Origin: Kineosporia sp. NBRC 101731 | GTDB taxonomy: Bacteria > Actinomycetota > Actinomycetes > Actinomycetales > Kineosporiaceae | NCBI RefSeq assembly: GCF_030269305.1 | Contig: NZ_BSTC01000004.1 | Span: 62,001 to 126,000, forward strand | Direction of reading: 5' to 3' | DNA: 64,000 nt | Part shown: positions 1-9,449 of the stretch, in pieces | How positions within the stretch are numbered: position 1 is the stretch's first letter | How the letters are laid out: the number at the start of each line of letters is the position of its first letter | Program-made: the position numbers and the translations under genes | The notes under the pieces: model-generated | What the model was told of the DNA's origin: nothing | Databases searched by the model: none | What the model saw: the letters and a program-made list of their open reading frames with translations, nothing else

Positions 1-3000
1 GTACCCGGGCACACCCAGTGCCCAGCTGGCGAACCTGTCGGGGCTCGGCCTCGACGCCGTCGCCTCGGCCGGGGTGGTCCAGACCGCCGCGACGGCCGAT
101 CCGCTCTACGACACGGCGAACTCGAGCTCCGACCTGGCCAGCCTGAACGTGGCCAGCGGCCTGGTCTCGCTGGGCCCGACGCACTCGCAGTGCGTGGCCA
201 CGGGCAGCGGGGTCACGGCCTCCTCGACCGTCACCGGACTGGTTCTGGGCGGCGGTCTGATCGGGTCGATCCCGACCGGCGCGGTGGCGCCCAACACCAC
301 GGTGCCGCTGACCCTGAACGTGCTCGGTATCCCGACCACGGCGGGCTCGATCATCCTGAACTACCAGAGCACCGCCAACCAGGGGGCCGGTCAGTACTCG
401 ACGAAGGTCGTCGCGGCGCGCATCGTCATCAGCGTCGCGGGTCTGGCCAACGTGAATCTCGACGTCGGTACCAGCGAGTGCGGCACGAAGGTGCCCACGC
501 AGCCGGCCGTCTCCGGTATCTCGCCGGTCAAGGGTCCCGAGGCCGGTGGCACGTCCGTCACCGTGACCGGTTCGGGCTTCCTCGGCACGACCGACGTGAA
601 GTTCGGCTCGACCAGCGCCACGAGCTACACGATCAACTCGCTGACGAGCATCACGGCCGTCGCGCCGGCGGGCACCAGCACCACCGACGTGCGGGTGGTC
701 AATCCGGCCGGTACGTCCGCCAACACCGCCGCCGACGACTACACGTACGTGCCCCGGCCGGTGATCACCGCCGTGGCGCCGGTCCGCGGGCCCACCGCCG
801 GCGGCACCACGGTCACCATCACCGGTACCAACCTCACGGCCGCCACGGCCGTCAGTTTCGGTGGCACCGCGGCCACGGGTTTCAGTGTGGACAGCGCCAC
901 CCAGATCACCGCCGTGGCCCCGGCCGGGTCGGCCGGGCAGGTGGACGTGCGCGTCACCACCGTCGGCGGCCAGTCCACCGTGGTCACCGCCGACCAGTAC
1001 ACCTACGTCGCGGTCCCGGCCGTCACGAACATCAGCCCGTCGGTCGGCACGATCGCGGGCGGCACGAGCGTCACCATCACCGGTACGGCCCTGGACAACG
1101 CCACCGCGGTGAAGTTCGGCAGCGCCTCCGGCACCATCACGAACAACACCGGCACGAGCATCACCGTCACCAGCCCGGCGGGCAGCGCCGGCGTGGCGGA
1201 CGTCCTGGTGACCACCGCGGGTGGGACGTCGGCCGACACGGCCGCGGACAACTTCACCTACGTGAGCCAGCCGACCGTGACGAACGTCAGCCCCGGCAGT
1301 GGTGCGGCCGCCGGCGGCACCTCGGTGACCATCACCGGTACCGGGTTCGCGGGCCTGTCGGGCGCCGCGGCCGTGAAGTTCGGCGGCACCAACGCCACCA
1401 GTTACACGGTGAACTCGGCCACGAGCATCACTGCCGTCGCGCCCGCCGGATCGGCGGGCACGGTCGACGTGACCGTCACCAACCCGGCCGGCACCAGCGC
1501 CGCGAGCGCCGCCGACCAGTTCACCTACGTCGCCCTGCCGACGGTCACGAACGTCACCCCGGCGACCGGCCCGATCGCCGGTGGCAACACCGTCACGATC
1601 ACGGGTACCGGGTTCACCGGGGCCCCGACCGTCAGCTTCGGCACGGGCAACACCTCGAGCCTGGTCACGGTGGTCAGCCCGACCCAGATCACGGCGACGG
1701 TGCCCGGGGGTTCGGGTTCGGTCGACGTGCGGGTCACCACGACGGGCGGTACCTCGCCCAACACCGGCGCGGACGACTACCTGTACGCCGGGACGCCCAC
1801 GGTGACGAACGTTTCCCCGGGTGCGGGACCGGTCGCGGGCGCCACGAACGTCACGATCACCGGGACCAACCTCACCGGCGCGACCGCGGTGAGGTTCGGT
1901 GGCACCAACGCCACGAGCTTCACCGTCACCTCGGCCACGAGCATCACCGCGGTCAGCCCGGCGGGAAGTGCCGGGGCCGTGGACATCACCGTGGTCACGC
2001 CGGGAGGCACCAGCGCCACCTCGGCGAACGACCGGTTCACCTACACGGCGCTGCCGGTCATCACGTCGATCACGCCGAACCAGGCGCCCGCCGCCGGTGG
2101 TGCGCTGTCGGTGACGATCAACGGCTCGAACTTCACCGGGGCCACCGCGGTGAAGTTCGACAACACCAGCACCACCTACACGGTGGTGAGTGACACCCAG
2201 ATCACGCTGACCCAGGTGCCCGCGCACGCGGTCGGCCCGGTGTACGTGAGCGTGACCACGCCCGACGGCGGTACCACGGCCCAGACCCCGGGCTCGGTGT
2301 TCACCTACGTCGGGGCACCGACCCTGACGACGGTGTCGCCGGCGTCCGGCCCGACCGCGGGCGGTAACACGCTGACGCTGACCGGTACCGGCTTCACGAA
2401 CGTCACCACCGTCGACGTCGGCCCCACCGCGGTCACGAGCTTCACGAAGGTCTCGGACACGCAGATCACCCTGGTCGCCCCGGCCGGTGCGGCGGGAACG
2501 GTGAACGTCTCGGTGACCGGCTCGTACGGCACCTCGGGCACGCGGAACTACCAGTACCTGGCGCTTCCCACGGTCACGCAGGTCTCGCCGGCCGCGGGCC
2601 CGACGGCCGGGGCGACGACGGTGACCCTGACCGGTACCGGCTTCACCGGCGCCACCCAGGTGCAGTTCGACTCAGTGCCCGGCACCACGGTGACGGTCAG
2701 TTCCGACACCAGCCTGACGGTCACGGCCCCCGCCCACGCGGCCGGCCCGGCCGAGGTGACGGTGATCGCCCCGGGTGGCACCTCGTCCACCGCCGGTAGC
2801 GCGAACGACTACACCTACGTTGCGGCGCCCGTCATCACGGCCATCACGCCGAACTCCGGTCCGACCGGCGGCCTGAACTCGGTGACCATCACCGGTACGG
2901 GGTTCACCGGCACGACGAGCGTCAGCTTCGGCGGGAACACCGCGCCCGGGGCCTCCGCGGGCAGCGACACGAGCATCACGGTCCCGGCTGTCCCGGCCCA

Positions 3001-6000
3001 CCCGGTCGGTGACGTGACGGTGGTGGTGACCACGACCGACGGCGGCGCGAGCAGTGCGTCCGCCGGATCCACGTACACCTACCTGGGCGCCCCGACCCTG
3101 GCCGGCATCGCCCCGGACAGCGGCCCGCTCGCCGGTGGCAACCAGGTCGTCCTCACCGGCACCGGGTTCAACCAGGCCACCTCGGTGGACTTCGGCGCCG
3201 CCGGCGCCACCTTCACCACGGACTCCGACACCCAGATCACCGCGACCGTCCCGGCCGGCACGGGCACCGTGAACGTGACGGTGACGGCGGGGGCCAGCGG
3301 TGCCTCGAACACCCAGCCGTACACCTACGTGGCGGCCCCGGTGGTGACCACCGTCGCCCCGCAGTCCGACTCGGTCGAGGGCGGCAAGACGGTCATCATC
3401 ACCGGCACGGGTTTCACCGGGGCGACCGACGTGAAGTTCGGGACGACCTCCTCGCCCGGGCCGATCACGGTGAACAGCGCCACCCAGATCACGGCGACGG
3501 CCCCCGCGCACGCCGCGGGCACGGTCGCGGTGACGGTCGTGGCCCCCGGTGGCACCTCCGCCGCCTCGCCCACCGCGACCGACTTCACCTACATCGCGCA
3601 GCCGGTGGTCGGCTCGGTCTCGCCCACCGCGGGCCCGAATGCCGGCGGCACCAGCGTCACCATCAGCGGTAGCGGCTTCACCACGGCCACCGGTGCGTCC
3701 GCCGTGCAGTTCGACGGCGTCAACGCCACGAGCTACACGGTGAACAGCGACACCAGCATCACCGCCGTCACCCCGGCGCACGGAGCCGGCCCGGCCGTGG
3801 TCACGGTGACCACGCCCGACGGCGGAACCAGCAGCGGCACCACGGCCTTCACCTACCTCGGGGCCCCGGCCGTGACCGGCGTCTCGCCCGGCGCCGGCAC
3901 CACGGCCGGCGCCACCACGGTGACGATCAGCGGCGCCGGCTTCACGCCCGGCAGCACGGTCAGCTTCGGCGCCACCCCGGCGACGAACGTGGTCGTGAAC
4001 AGTTCCACCAGCATCACGGCGACCGCCCCGGCGGGCACCGGAACGGTGGACGTGCGGGTCACCACGGCCGGGGGGACCTCACCGAACACGGCGGCCGACA
4101 ACTACGCCTACGTGGGTACCCCCGTGGTCTCCGGCCTGGCGCCGACGGCCGGCGGGGTGGCCGGCGGTGAGTCGGTCAGCATCACCGGGTCCGGGTTCAC
4201 CGGGGTCACGGGCGTCGACTTCGGCGGCACCACGACCACCTACACCGTGCAGAGCGACACGCTGATCACCGCGACGGCCCCGGCCCACGCGCCCGGCGCC
4301 GTCAACGTGCACGTCACCACGACGATCGGTGGGGTCTCGGCCAACCAGGCCGCGAACCAGTACACCTACGTCGCGGCCCCGGTCGTGACCGCCCTGAGCC
4401 CGAGCTCCGGCACGGTCGACGGCGGTACGACGGTCACCATCACCGGTACCGGGTTCACCAGCGCCACCGGCGTGAAGTTCGGCAACATGCTGGGCACCAG
4501 CCCGAACGTGGTCAGCAACACCCAGATGACGGTGGTCTCCCCGGCCGGCGCCGCCGGCACCGTGAACGTGACCGTGGTGGGTGTCTACGCGAACTCGGGC
4601 ACCTCGTCCTCCAGCCAGTTCACCTACCTCGACCGCCCGGACATCACCGGTGTCGCACCCGACGCGGGTACCGCCGCCGGGGGCACCGAGGTGACGATCA
4701 GCGGCACCGGGTTCACTCCGGCGTCCACCGTCGCGTTCGGCGCCACCCCGGGTACCGGCGTCGTGTACGTCAGCGCGACGCAGATCCGGGTGACGTCCCC
4801 GGCCGGGGTCGCGGGCCTGGTCGACATCGCGGTCACCACGAACGGGGGGACGTCGGCCACCGGTGGTACCCGCGACGACTTCCGGTACGTGGGGACCCCG
4901 ACCATCACCGGGCTCAGCCCCACGGCCGGGGCGGTCGCCGGCGGTGACACCGTCACCATCGACGGCACCCAGTTCTACGACGTCACCGGGGTGACCTTCG
5001 GCGGTGTGGCCGCCACGAACGTCAACCGCACCAGCGCCACCCGGGTCACCGTCACCACCCCGCCGCACGCGGCGGGAGCGGTCAGCGTCGTGGTCAGCAC
5101 CACGGCGGGCGGTGCCTCGGCCGGGTCCACCTTCACCTACGAACCGGCTCCGGCCGTCACCACGGTCACCCCGGACAGCGGGCCCACCGGTGGCGCCACC
5201 ACCGTGACCCTGGCCGGTAGCGGGTTCACCGGGGCCACCCAGGTGTCCTTCGGCACGGTGCCGGCGACCGGCTTCACCGTGGACTCGGACACCCAGATCA
5301 CCGCCACCAGCCCGGCCTCCAGCACGGCCGGTACCTTCTACATCACCGTCGACGGGCCCTACGGCACCTCGGCGACCGGCCCGGGCAGCGAGTTCACCTA
5401 CGCCGGGTCACCGACCGTCAGCGCGATCACCCCGACCCGGGGCGCGCTCGCGGGCGGCACCGAGGTCACCGTCACCGGTACCGGTTTCACCAGCGGCTCG
5501 ACGGTGAGTTTCGGCGGGAACGCGGCCACGGTGGTCTTCGTCAGCGCCACCGAACTGCGGGCCACCACCCCGGCGGGTTCGGCGGGCACCGTGACCATGA
5601 CGGTGAACAACGGTTACGGCACCTCGGCGCCGGTGAACTTCGCCTACGTGGACATCCCGGCGATCACCGCCCTCTCACCCTCGAGCGGACCCCAGGCGGG
5701 TGGAACGGCCGTGGTGATCACGGGTTCCGGTTTCACCGGGGCGAGCGCCGTACGGTTCGGGACCGACACCGCGTCGTTCTCGATCATCAGTGACACCCAG
5801 ATCCAGACCACCTCACCCGGTGGCACCGGCAGCGTGAACGTGCGGGTCGTGAACGACGGCGGCATCTCGGCCACCGGGTCCACGACCGGGTTCGACTACG
5901 TGCCCCCGCCGGCCGTGACCGGCCTGACCCCGGGCGCGGGCCCGATCGGCGGTGGTACCACGGTGACGATCACCGGCACCGGCTTCACCAACGCCGCGAC

Positions 6001-8176
6001 GGTGCGCTTCGGCTCCACGCCTGCCACGAGCGTCACCTACGTCAGCGCGACGCAGCTGACCGCGGTGTCCCCGGCGGCGGGGTCGCCGGTGACCGCGAGC
6101 GTCTCGGTGACCACGGTGAACGGCACCTCGTCGACCACCGGCAGCGCGGACGACTTCGCCTACGTGGGAGCACCGTCCCTGAGCGGGGTCTCGCCCTCGG
6201 CCGGGGCCCTGGCGGGCGGCACGATCGTCACGATCAGCGGTAACGGGTTCACCGGCGCCACCGGGGTCTTCTTCGGCGGCGTCGCGGCGACCAGCTTCAC
6301 CGTGAGCACGGACGGCTCGATCACGGCCACCGCCCCGGCCGGGACGGCGGGCGCGGTGGACATCACCGTGGCCGGTCCCGGTGGCACCTCGGCCACCGGC
6401 CCGAACAGCCAGTTCCGGTACCAGGCGGCGGCTGCGGTCTCCGGCATCTCGCCGGACACCGGATCGGTGCAGGGCGGCGTGACCGTCACCATCACCGGCA
6501 GCGGGTTCACCGGCACGACGGACGTGACGTTCGGTGCGACCAGCGCCACCTCGTTCACGGTGGTCAACGACTCCACCATCACCGTGGTGACCCCGTCGGT
6601 GGCCCAGGCCGGTGCCCGCACGGTGCGGGTGCTCGCCCCGGGCGGCACCTCACCGGTGACACCGGCCGCCACCTACACCTACGTGGCCCCGCCGACGGTG
6701 GGCGCCCTGTCGCCGGCCGTGGGCCCCATCGCCGGCGGCACGTCGGTGACGATCACCGGGACCGGGTTCACGGCGGCCACCGCGGTCGCCTTCGGCACCA
6801 CCACGGTGACGCCGACGGTCACCAGTGACAGCACGATCACCGTCACCACCCCGGCACACGCGGCGGGCCCGGTCGACGTGTCGGTGACCGGGCCCTCCGG
6901 CACCGCCGTCCTGAACAACGCCTTCACCTTCCTGGCACCGAACTCGGCGCCGGTGCTCTCGGCGGTCGACCCGGCCCGCGGGCCGGTGGCCGGTGGTAAC
7001 CAGGTGACGCTGACCGGCTTCGGGTTCACCGGTGCCACGGCCGTCACGCTCGGGGGAGTGAGCGCGGACTTCACCGTCGTGTCGAACACCGAGATCACCC
7101 TCACGGTGCCGGCCGGTGCGGAGGGCACGGTGACGATCCGGGTCACCACGCCCGAGGGCAGCAGCACCGACGTGGTCGGCTACACCTACGTGCCCCTGAC
7201 GGAACTGCCGCAGGTGCTGGGCATCACGCCCGACGTGGGGCCGGTCGCGGGCGGTACGCCGCTGACGATCACCGGGGCGAACTTCGACGAGCAGACCACG
7301 GTCCTGTTCGACGGGGTGCCCGGGACCGGGCTGACCCTCGGCCCGGACGTCGGCGGGGCCGGGTGGCGCCGCCTCCCGGTACGGACGGTGCCGACGGTGC
7401 CGACCGTGCCGGCTTCGATCCGGGCGACGTACTCGAACACACTGACCGTGATCTCTCCCGCTCATGAGGCGGGGCCGGTGACGGTGCAGGTGACGAACGC
7501 GGCCGGCACGATCAGCTTCGTCCAGGCCTTCACCTTCATCCCACTACCGAGCGCGTCCGTCACCTTCTCGGTGTCGGTACCGACCGGCAGCACGTCCGTG
7601 ATCGCCCCGCAGGGGGACGATTACCTCGAGCTGGGTGTGGACGCCTGCTCGGCCCCGACCGGCGGTGGTTCGGTCGAAGTCGGCCCCCGGGGCCTGGCCT
7701 GCGTCTACACGGCGCCCGGCAGCGTCGGCACCGACTCCTTCACCATCGACGTCACCGACGCGATCGGTCAGGCGAGCACCCAGACCGTGCAGGTCACCGT
7801 GACCCAGAGCGACGGCACGGGCAACGGTGGCGGTGGCGGTAACAACGGTGACGGCGACGGTGAGGGTGACGGCGGCGGTACCGGATCCGGAGGCGGCGGC
7901 GGTAACGACGGTGACGGTACCGACGGCGGTACCGGGTCCGGCGGCGGAGGCGGCAATGACGGTGACGGATCGAGTTCCGGTTCCGGTTCCGGTTCGGGCC
8001 CGGGTTCGGATTCCGACGGCGGGCTGGCCTTCACCGGCACCCCGTACTTCCTGATCCCCGCCATCTCGGGAGGCCTCCTCCTGATGCTCTTCGGCACCGG
8101 CCTGATCAGCGCCGAATCACGGCGCATCCGGGTGCGTGCCCGCCGCCGCGAGGACGAGGAGAGCACGCAGCAGTAA
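1..8176 (+). CDS. giant IPT/TIG-repeat surface protein, LAxTG-anchored (5' partial)
   Basis: The reading frame is open from the first base, so the start lies outside the window; about 2,724 residues are visible. After a roughly 140-residue N-terminal region there are 27 IPT/TIG Ig-like repeats of about 80-90 residues, each opening with a P-x-V-x-x-x-x-P ... AGG-T-x-V-T-I-T-G-T-G-F pattern and closing with F-T-Y-V. Then come a cadherin-like Ig domain, a Gly/Asp/Ser-rich linker of about 70 residues, LAFTG, a hydrophobic segment and an Arg-rich tail. The end is a cell-wall sorting signal of the LAxTG type that class E sortases recognise in Actinobacteria (family knowledge). A role as a long surface stalk or adhesin is inferred. 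The repeats diverge at DNA level, so they are old. A strong hairpin follows the stop codon. Confidence 0.93.
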   Translation, partial: YPGTPSAQLANLSGLGLDAVASAGVVQTAATADPLYDTANSSSDLASLNVASGLVSLGPTHSQCVATGSGVTASSTVTGLVLGGGLIGSIPTGAVAPNTTVPLTLNVLGIPTTAGSIILNYQSTANQGAGQYSTKVVAARIVISVAGLANVNLDVGTSECGTKVPTQPAVSGISPVKGPEAGGTSVTVTGSGFLGTTDVKFGSTSATSYTINSLTSITAVAPAGTSTTDVRVVNPAGTSANTAADDYTYVPRPVITAVAPVRGPTAGGTTVTITGTNLTAATAVSFGGTAATGFSVDSATQITAVAPAGSAGQVDVRVTTVGGQSTVVTADQYTYVAVPAVTNISPSVGTIAGGTSVTITGTALDNATAVKFGSASGTITNNTGTSITVTSPAGSAGVADVLVTTAGGTSADTAADNFTYVSQPTVTNVSPGSGAAAGGTSVTITGTGFAGLSGAAAVKFGGTNATSYTVNSATSITAVAPAGSAGTVDVTVTNPAGTSAASAADQFTYVALPTVTNVTPATGPIAGGNTVTITGTGFTGAPTVSFGTGNTSSLVTVVSPTQITATVPGGSGSVDVRVTTTGGTSPNTGADDYLYAGTPTVTNVSPGAGPVAGATNVTITGTNLTGATAVRFGGTNATSFTVTSATSITAVSPAGSAGAVDITVVTPGGTSATSANDRFTYTALPVITSITPNQAPAAGGALSVTINGSNFTGATAVKFDNTSTTYTVVSDTQITLTQVPAHAVGPVYVSVTTPDGGTTAQTPGSVFTYVGAPTLTTVSPASGPTAGGNTLTLTGTGFTNVTTVDVGPTAVTSFTKVSDTQITLVAPAGAAGTVNVSVTGSYGTSGTRNYQYLALPTVTQVSPAAGPTAGATTVTLTGTGFTGATQVQFDSVPGTTVTVSSDTSLTVTAPAHAAGPAEVTVIAPGGTSSTAGSANDYTYVAAPVITAITPNSGPTGGLNSVTITGTGFTGTTSVSFGGNTAPGASAGSDTSITVPAVPAHPVGDVTVVVTTTDGGASSASAGSTYTYLGAPTLAGIAPDSGPLAGGNQVVLTGTGFNQATSVDFGAAGATFTTDSDTQITATVPAGTGTVNVTVTAGASGASNTQPYTYVAAPVVTTVAPQSDSVEGGKTVIITGTGFTGATDVKFGTTSSPGPITVNSATQITATAPAHAAGTVAVTVVAPGGTSAASPTATDFTYIAQPVVGSVSPTAGPNAGGTSVTISGSGFTTATGASAVQFDGVNATSYTVNSDTSITAVTPAHGAGPAVVTVTTPDGGTSSGTTAFTYLGAPAVTGVSPGAGTTAGATTVTISGAGFTPGSTVSFGATPATNVVVNSSTSITATAPAGTGTVDVRVTTAGGTSPNTAADNYAYVGTPVVSGLAPTAGGVAGGESVSITGSGFTGVTGVDFGGTTTTYTVQSDTLITATAPAHAPGAVNVHVTTTIGGVSANQAANQYTYVAAPVVTALSPSSGTVDGGTTVTITGTGFTSATGVKFGNMLGTSPNVVSNTQMTVVSPAGAAGTVNVTVVGVYANSGTSSSSQFTYLDRPDITGVAPDAGTAAGGTEVTISGTGFTPASTVAFGATPGTGVVYVSATQIRVTSPAGVAGLVDIAVTTNGGTSATGGTRDDFRYVGTPTITGLSPTAGAVAGGDTVTIDGTQFYDVTGVTFGGVAATNVNRTSATRVTVTTPPHAAGAVSVVVSTTAGGASAGSTFTYEPAPAVTTVTPDSGPTGGATTVTLAGSGFTGATQVSFGTVPATGFTVDSDTQITATSPASSTAGTFYITVDGPYGTSATGPGSEFTYAGSPTVSAITPTRGALAGGTEVTVTGTGFTSGSTVSFGGNAATVVFVSATELRATTPAGSAGTVTMTVNNGYGTSAPVNFAYVDIPAITALSPSSGPQAGGTAVVITGSGFTGASAVRFGTDTASFSIISDTQIQTTSPGGTGSVNVRVVNDGGISATGSTTGFDYVPPPAVTGLTPGAGPIGGGTTVTITGTGFTNAATVRFGSTPATSVTYVSATQLTAVSPAAGSPVTASVSVTTVNGTSSTTGSADDFAYVGAPSLSGVSPSAGALAGGTIVTISGNGFTGATGVFFGGVAATSFTVSTDGSITATAPAGTAGAVDITVAGPGGTSATGPNSQFRYQAAAAVSGISPDTGSVQGGVTVTITGSGFTGTTDVTFGATSATSFTVVNDSTITVVTPSVAQAGARTVRVLAPGGTSPVTPAATYTYVAPPTVGALSPAVGPIAGGTSVTITGTGFTAATAVAFGTTTVTPTVTSDSTITVTTPAHAAGPVDVSVTGPSGTAVLNNAFTFLAPNSAPVLSAVDPARGPVAGGNQVTLTGFGFTGATAVTLGGVSADFTVVSNTEITLTVPAGAEGTVTIRVTTPEGSSTDVVGYTYVPLTELPQVLGITPDVGPVAGGTPLTITGANFDEQTTVLFDGVPGTGLTLGPDVGGAGWRRLPVRTVPTVPTVPASIRATYSNTLTVISPAHEAGPVTVQVTNAAGTISFVQAFTFIPLPSASVTFSVSVPTGSTSVIAPQGDDYLELGVDACSAPTGGGSVEVGPRGLACVYTAPGSVGTDSFTIDVTDAIGQASTQTVQVTVTQSDGTGNGGGGGNNGDGDGEGDGGGTGSGGGGGNDGDGTDGGTGSGGGGGNDGDGSSSGSGSGSGPGSDSDGGLAFTGTPYFLIPAISGGLLLMLFGTGLISAESRRIRVRARRREDEESTQQ

Positions 8177-8207
8177 TGCTCGGTTGCTCTCGCACCCTCG
8201 CGTGATC

Positions 8208-8256
8208 ATGCACGGTCCGGCCAGGTGACCTTCGAACCACCTGGCCGGCCGTGCAT
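8208..8256 (+). terminator. hairpin terminator after the giant surface protein
   Basis: A stem of about 19 bp (8208-8227 with 8238-8256, one bulged base) closes a 10-base loop 31 bases after the stop codon. No U-tract follows, as is common in high-G+C terminators. Confidence 0.7.
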
Positions 8257-8369
8257 CGTCACGTCCGCCCTCCCGGCGGGAAGAGGCCGAAGGGCCGGCC
8301 GGTTGCCACCGTCGTCCGTGATCGTGTGCCCATCGTGCATCCATCGTGCGCTGTCGAAGGAGAACTTCT

Positions 8370-9398
8370 GTGAAGGCGATCGTCTACACCGATACCGGGG
8401 ACGCGAACGTGCTGTCCGTCGTCGAGCGGGACATCCCCGCACCGGGGCCGGGTGAGGTGCGGGTGCGGGTCGCGGTGTCCGGGGTGAACCCGACCGACTG
8501 GAAGAGCCGGGCCGGGTCGAGCACCCGCCGGCGGGTGTCGGTGGAGTCGGTGCCCAACCAGGACGGATCCGGAACGGTGGACGCGGTGGGCCCTGGCGTC
8601 TCGTCGGTGTCCGTCGGCGACCGGGTCTGGATCTACCTGGCCGCCCCCGACAACGGGCTGACCGGCACGGCGCAGGAGTACACGGTGCAGCCCGAGCACC
8701 GGGTGGTGAAACTGCCCGCGGAGGCGTCGCTGGACGTCGGAGCGTCGCTGGGCGTGCCCGCGATGACGGCGCACCGGGCCCTGACGGTCATCGAGGGTGG
8801 CCCCACGCGGCTGTCACCCGGAGCCCTCACCGGCCGCACGGTGCTGGTGGCCGGAGGCGCCGGAGCGGTCGGGCACGCGGCGATCCAGCTGGGGGTGTGG
8901 GCCGGCGCGACCGTGATCACGACCGTCAGCGGACCGGAGAAGGCCGCCCTGGCCGGGGCCGCCGGGGCCGACCACGTCATCAACTACCGCACGGACGACG
9001 TGGTCGCCCGGGTGCGGGAGATCGCCCCCGAGGGGGTGGACGTGGTGGTCGAGGTGTCGCCGTCGAAGAACTGGGACATCGACCTGGCGGTGATCAAGCC
9101 GCGCGGCACCGTGGCCGTCTACGCCAACGACGGTGGCAACCACCTGGACCTGAACATCGGGGCCGGGATGGGCCCGAACGTGCGGCTGCAGTTCATGCTG
9201 CTCTACACGGTGGGCGACGAGGTGATGACCGCCGCGGCGCAGGACATCGGCGCGGCCCTGGCCGACGGCGCCCTGCCGGTGGGGGAGGAGCACGGGCTGC
9301 CGCTGCTGCGGTTCGGGCTGGAGGACATGGCGGCGGCTCACGACGCGGTTCAGGCCGGCACGGTCGGCAAGGTCCTGGTGGACGTTCCCACCGGGTGA
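8370..9398 (+). CDS. zinc-independent NADPH:quinone oxidoreductase (MDR family)
   Basis: This is a medium-chain dehydrogenase/reductase of 342 residues, the usual length. It has an N-terminal GroES-like fold (PGPGEVRVRV, GVNPTDWK) and a Rossmann domain with the nucleotide-binding run VAGGAGAVGHAAIQL. The cysteines that bind catalytic zinc in alcohol dehydrogenases are absent, which fits the quinone/enone reductase branch. Probable reaction: NADPH-dependent reduction of quinones or other electrophiles in the cytoplasm. The GTG start is chosen because GAAGGAG (8356-8362) sits seven bases upstream; an in-frame ATG at 8346 lacks such a site. It is probably transcribed alone, because a terminator precedes it and the next gene is unrelated. 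The substrate is not predictable. Confidence 0.85.
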   Translation: MKAIVYTDTGDANVLSVVERDIPAPGPGEVRVRVAVSGVNPTDWKSRAGSSTRRRVSVESVPNQDGSGTVDAVGPGVSSVSVGDRVWIYLAAPDNGLTGTAQEYTVQPEHRVVKLPAEASLDVGASLGVPAMTAHRALTVIEGGPTRLSPGALTGRTVLVAGGAGAVGHAAIQLGVWAGATVITTVSGPEKAALAGAAGADHVINYRTDDVVARVREIAPEGVDVVVEVSPSKNWDIDLAVIKPRGTVAVYANDGGNHLDLNIGAGMGPNVRLQFMLLYTVGDEVMTAAAQDIGAALADGALPVGEEHGLPLLRFGLEDMAAAHDAVQAGTVGKVLVDVPTG

Positions 9399-9449
9399 GG
9401 TGCCGCGGCGGACCGTGATCGTGGTTCCGCGTGGCGGTCGGCCGACCGG

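Noticed and set aside
106-7465. Many long open frames on both strands within the giant repeat gene
   Set aside because: They follow the repeat period and consist of Arg/Pro/Ala-rich or mirrored Val/Pro text, as expected from high-G+C shadow frames.
8228-8240. TTCGAACC-like bases suggesting a tRNA T-arm
   Set aside because: They are the loop of a terminator hairpin; no other tRNA arms are present.
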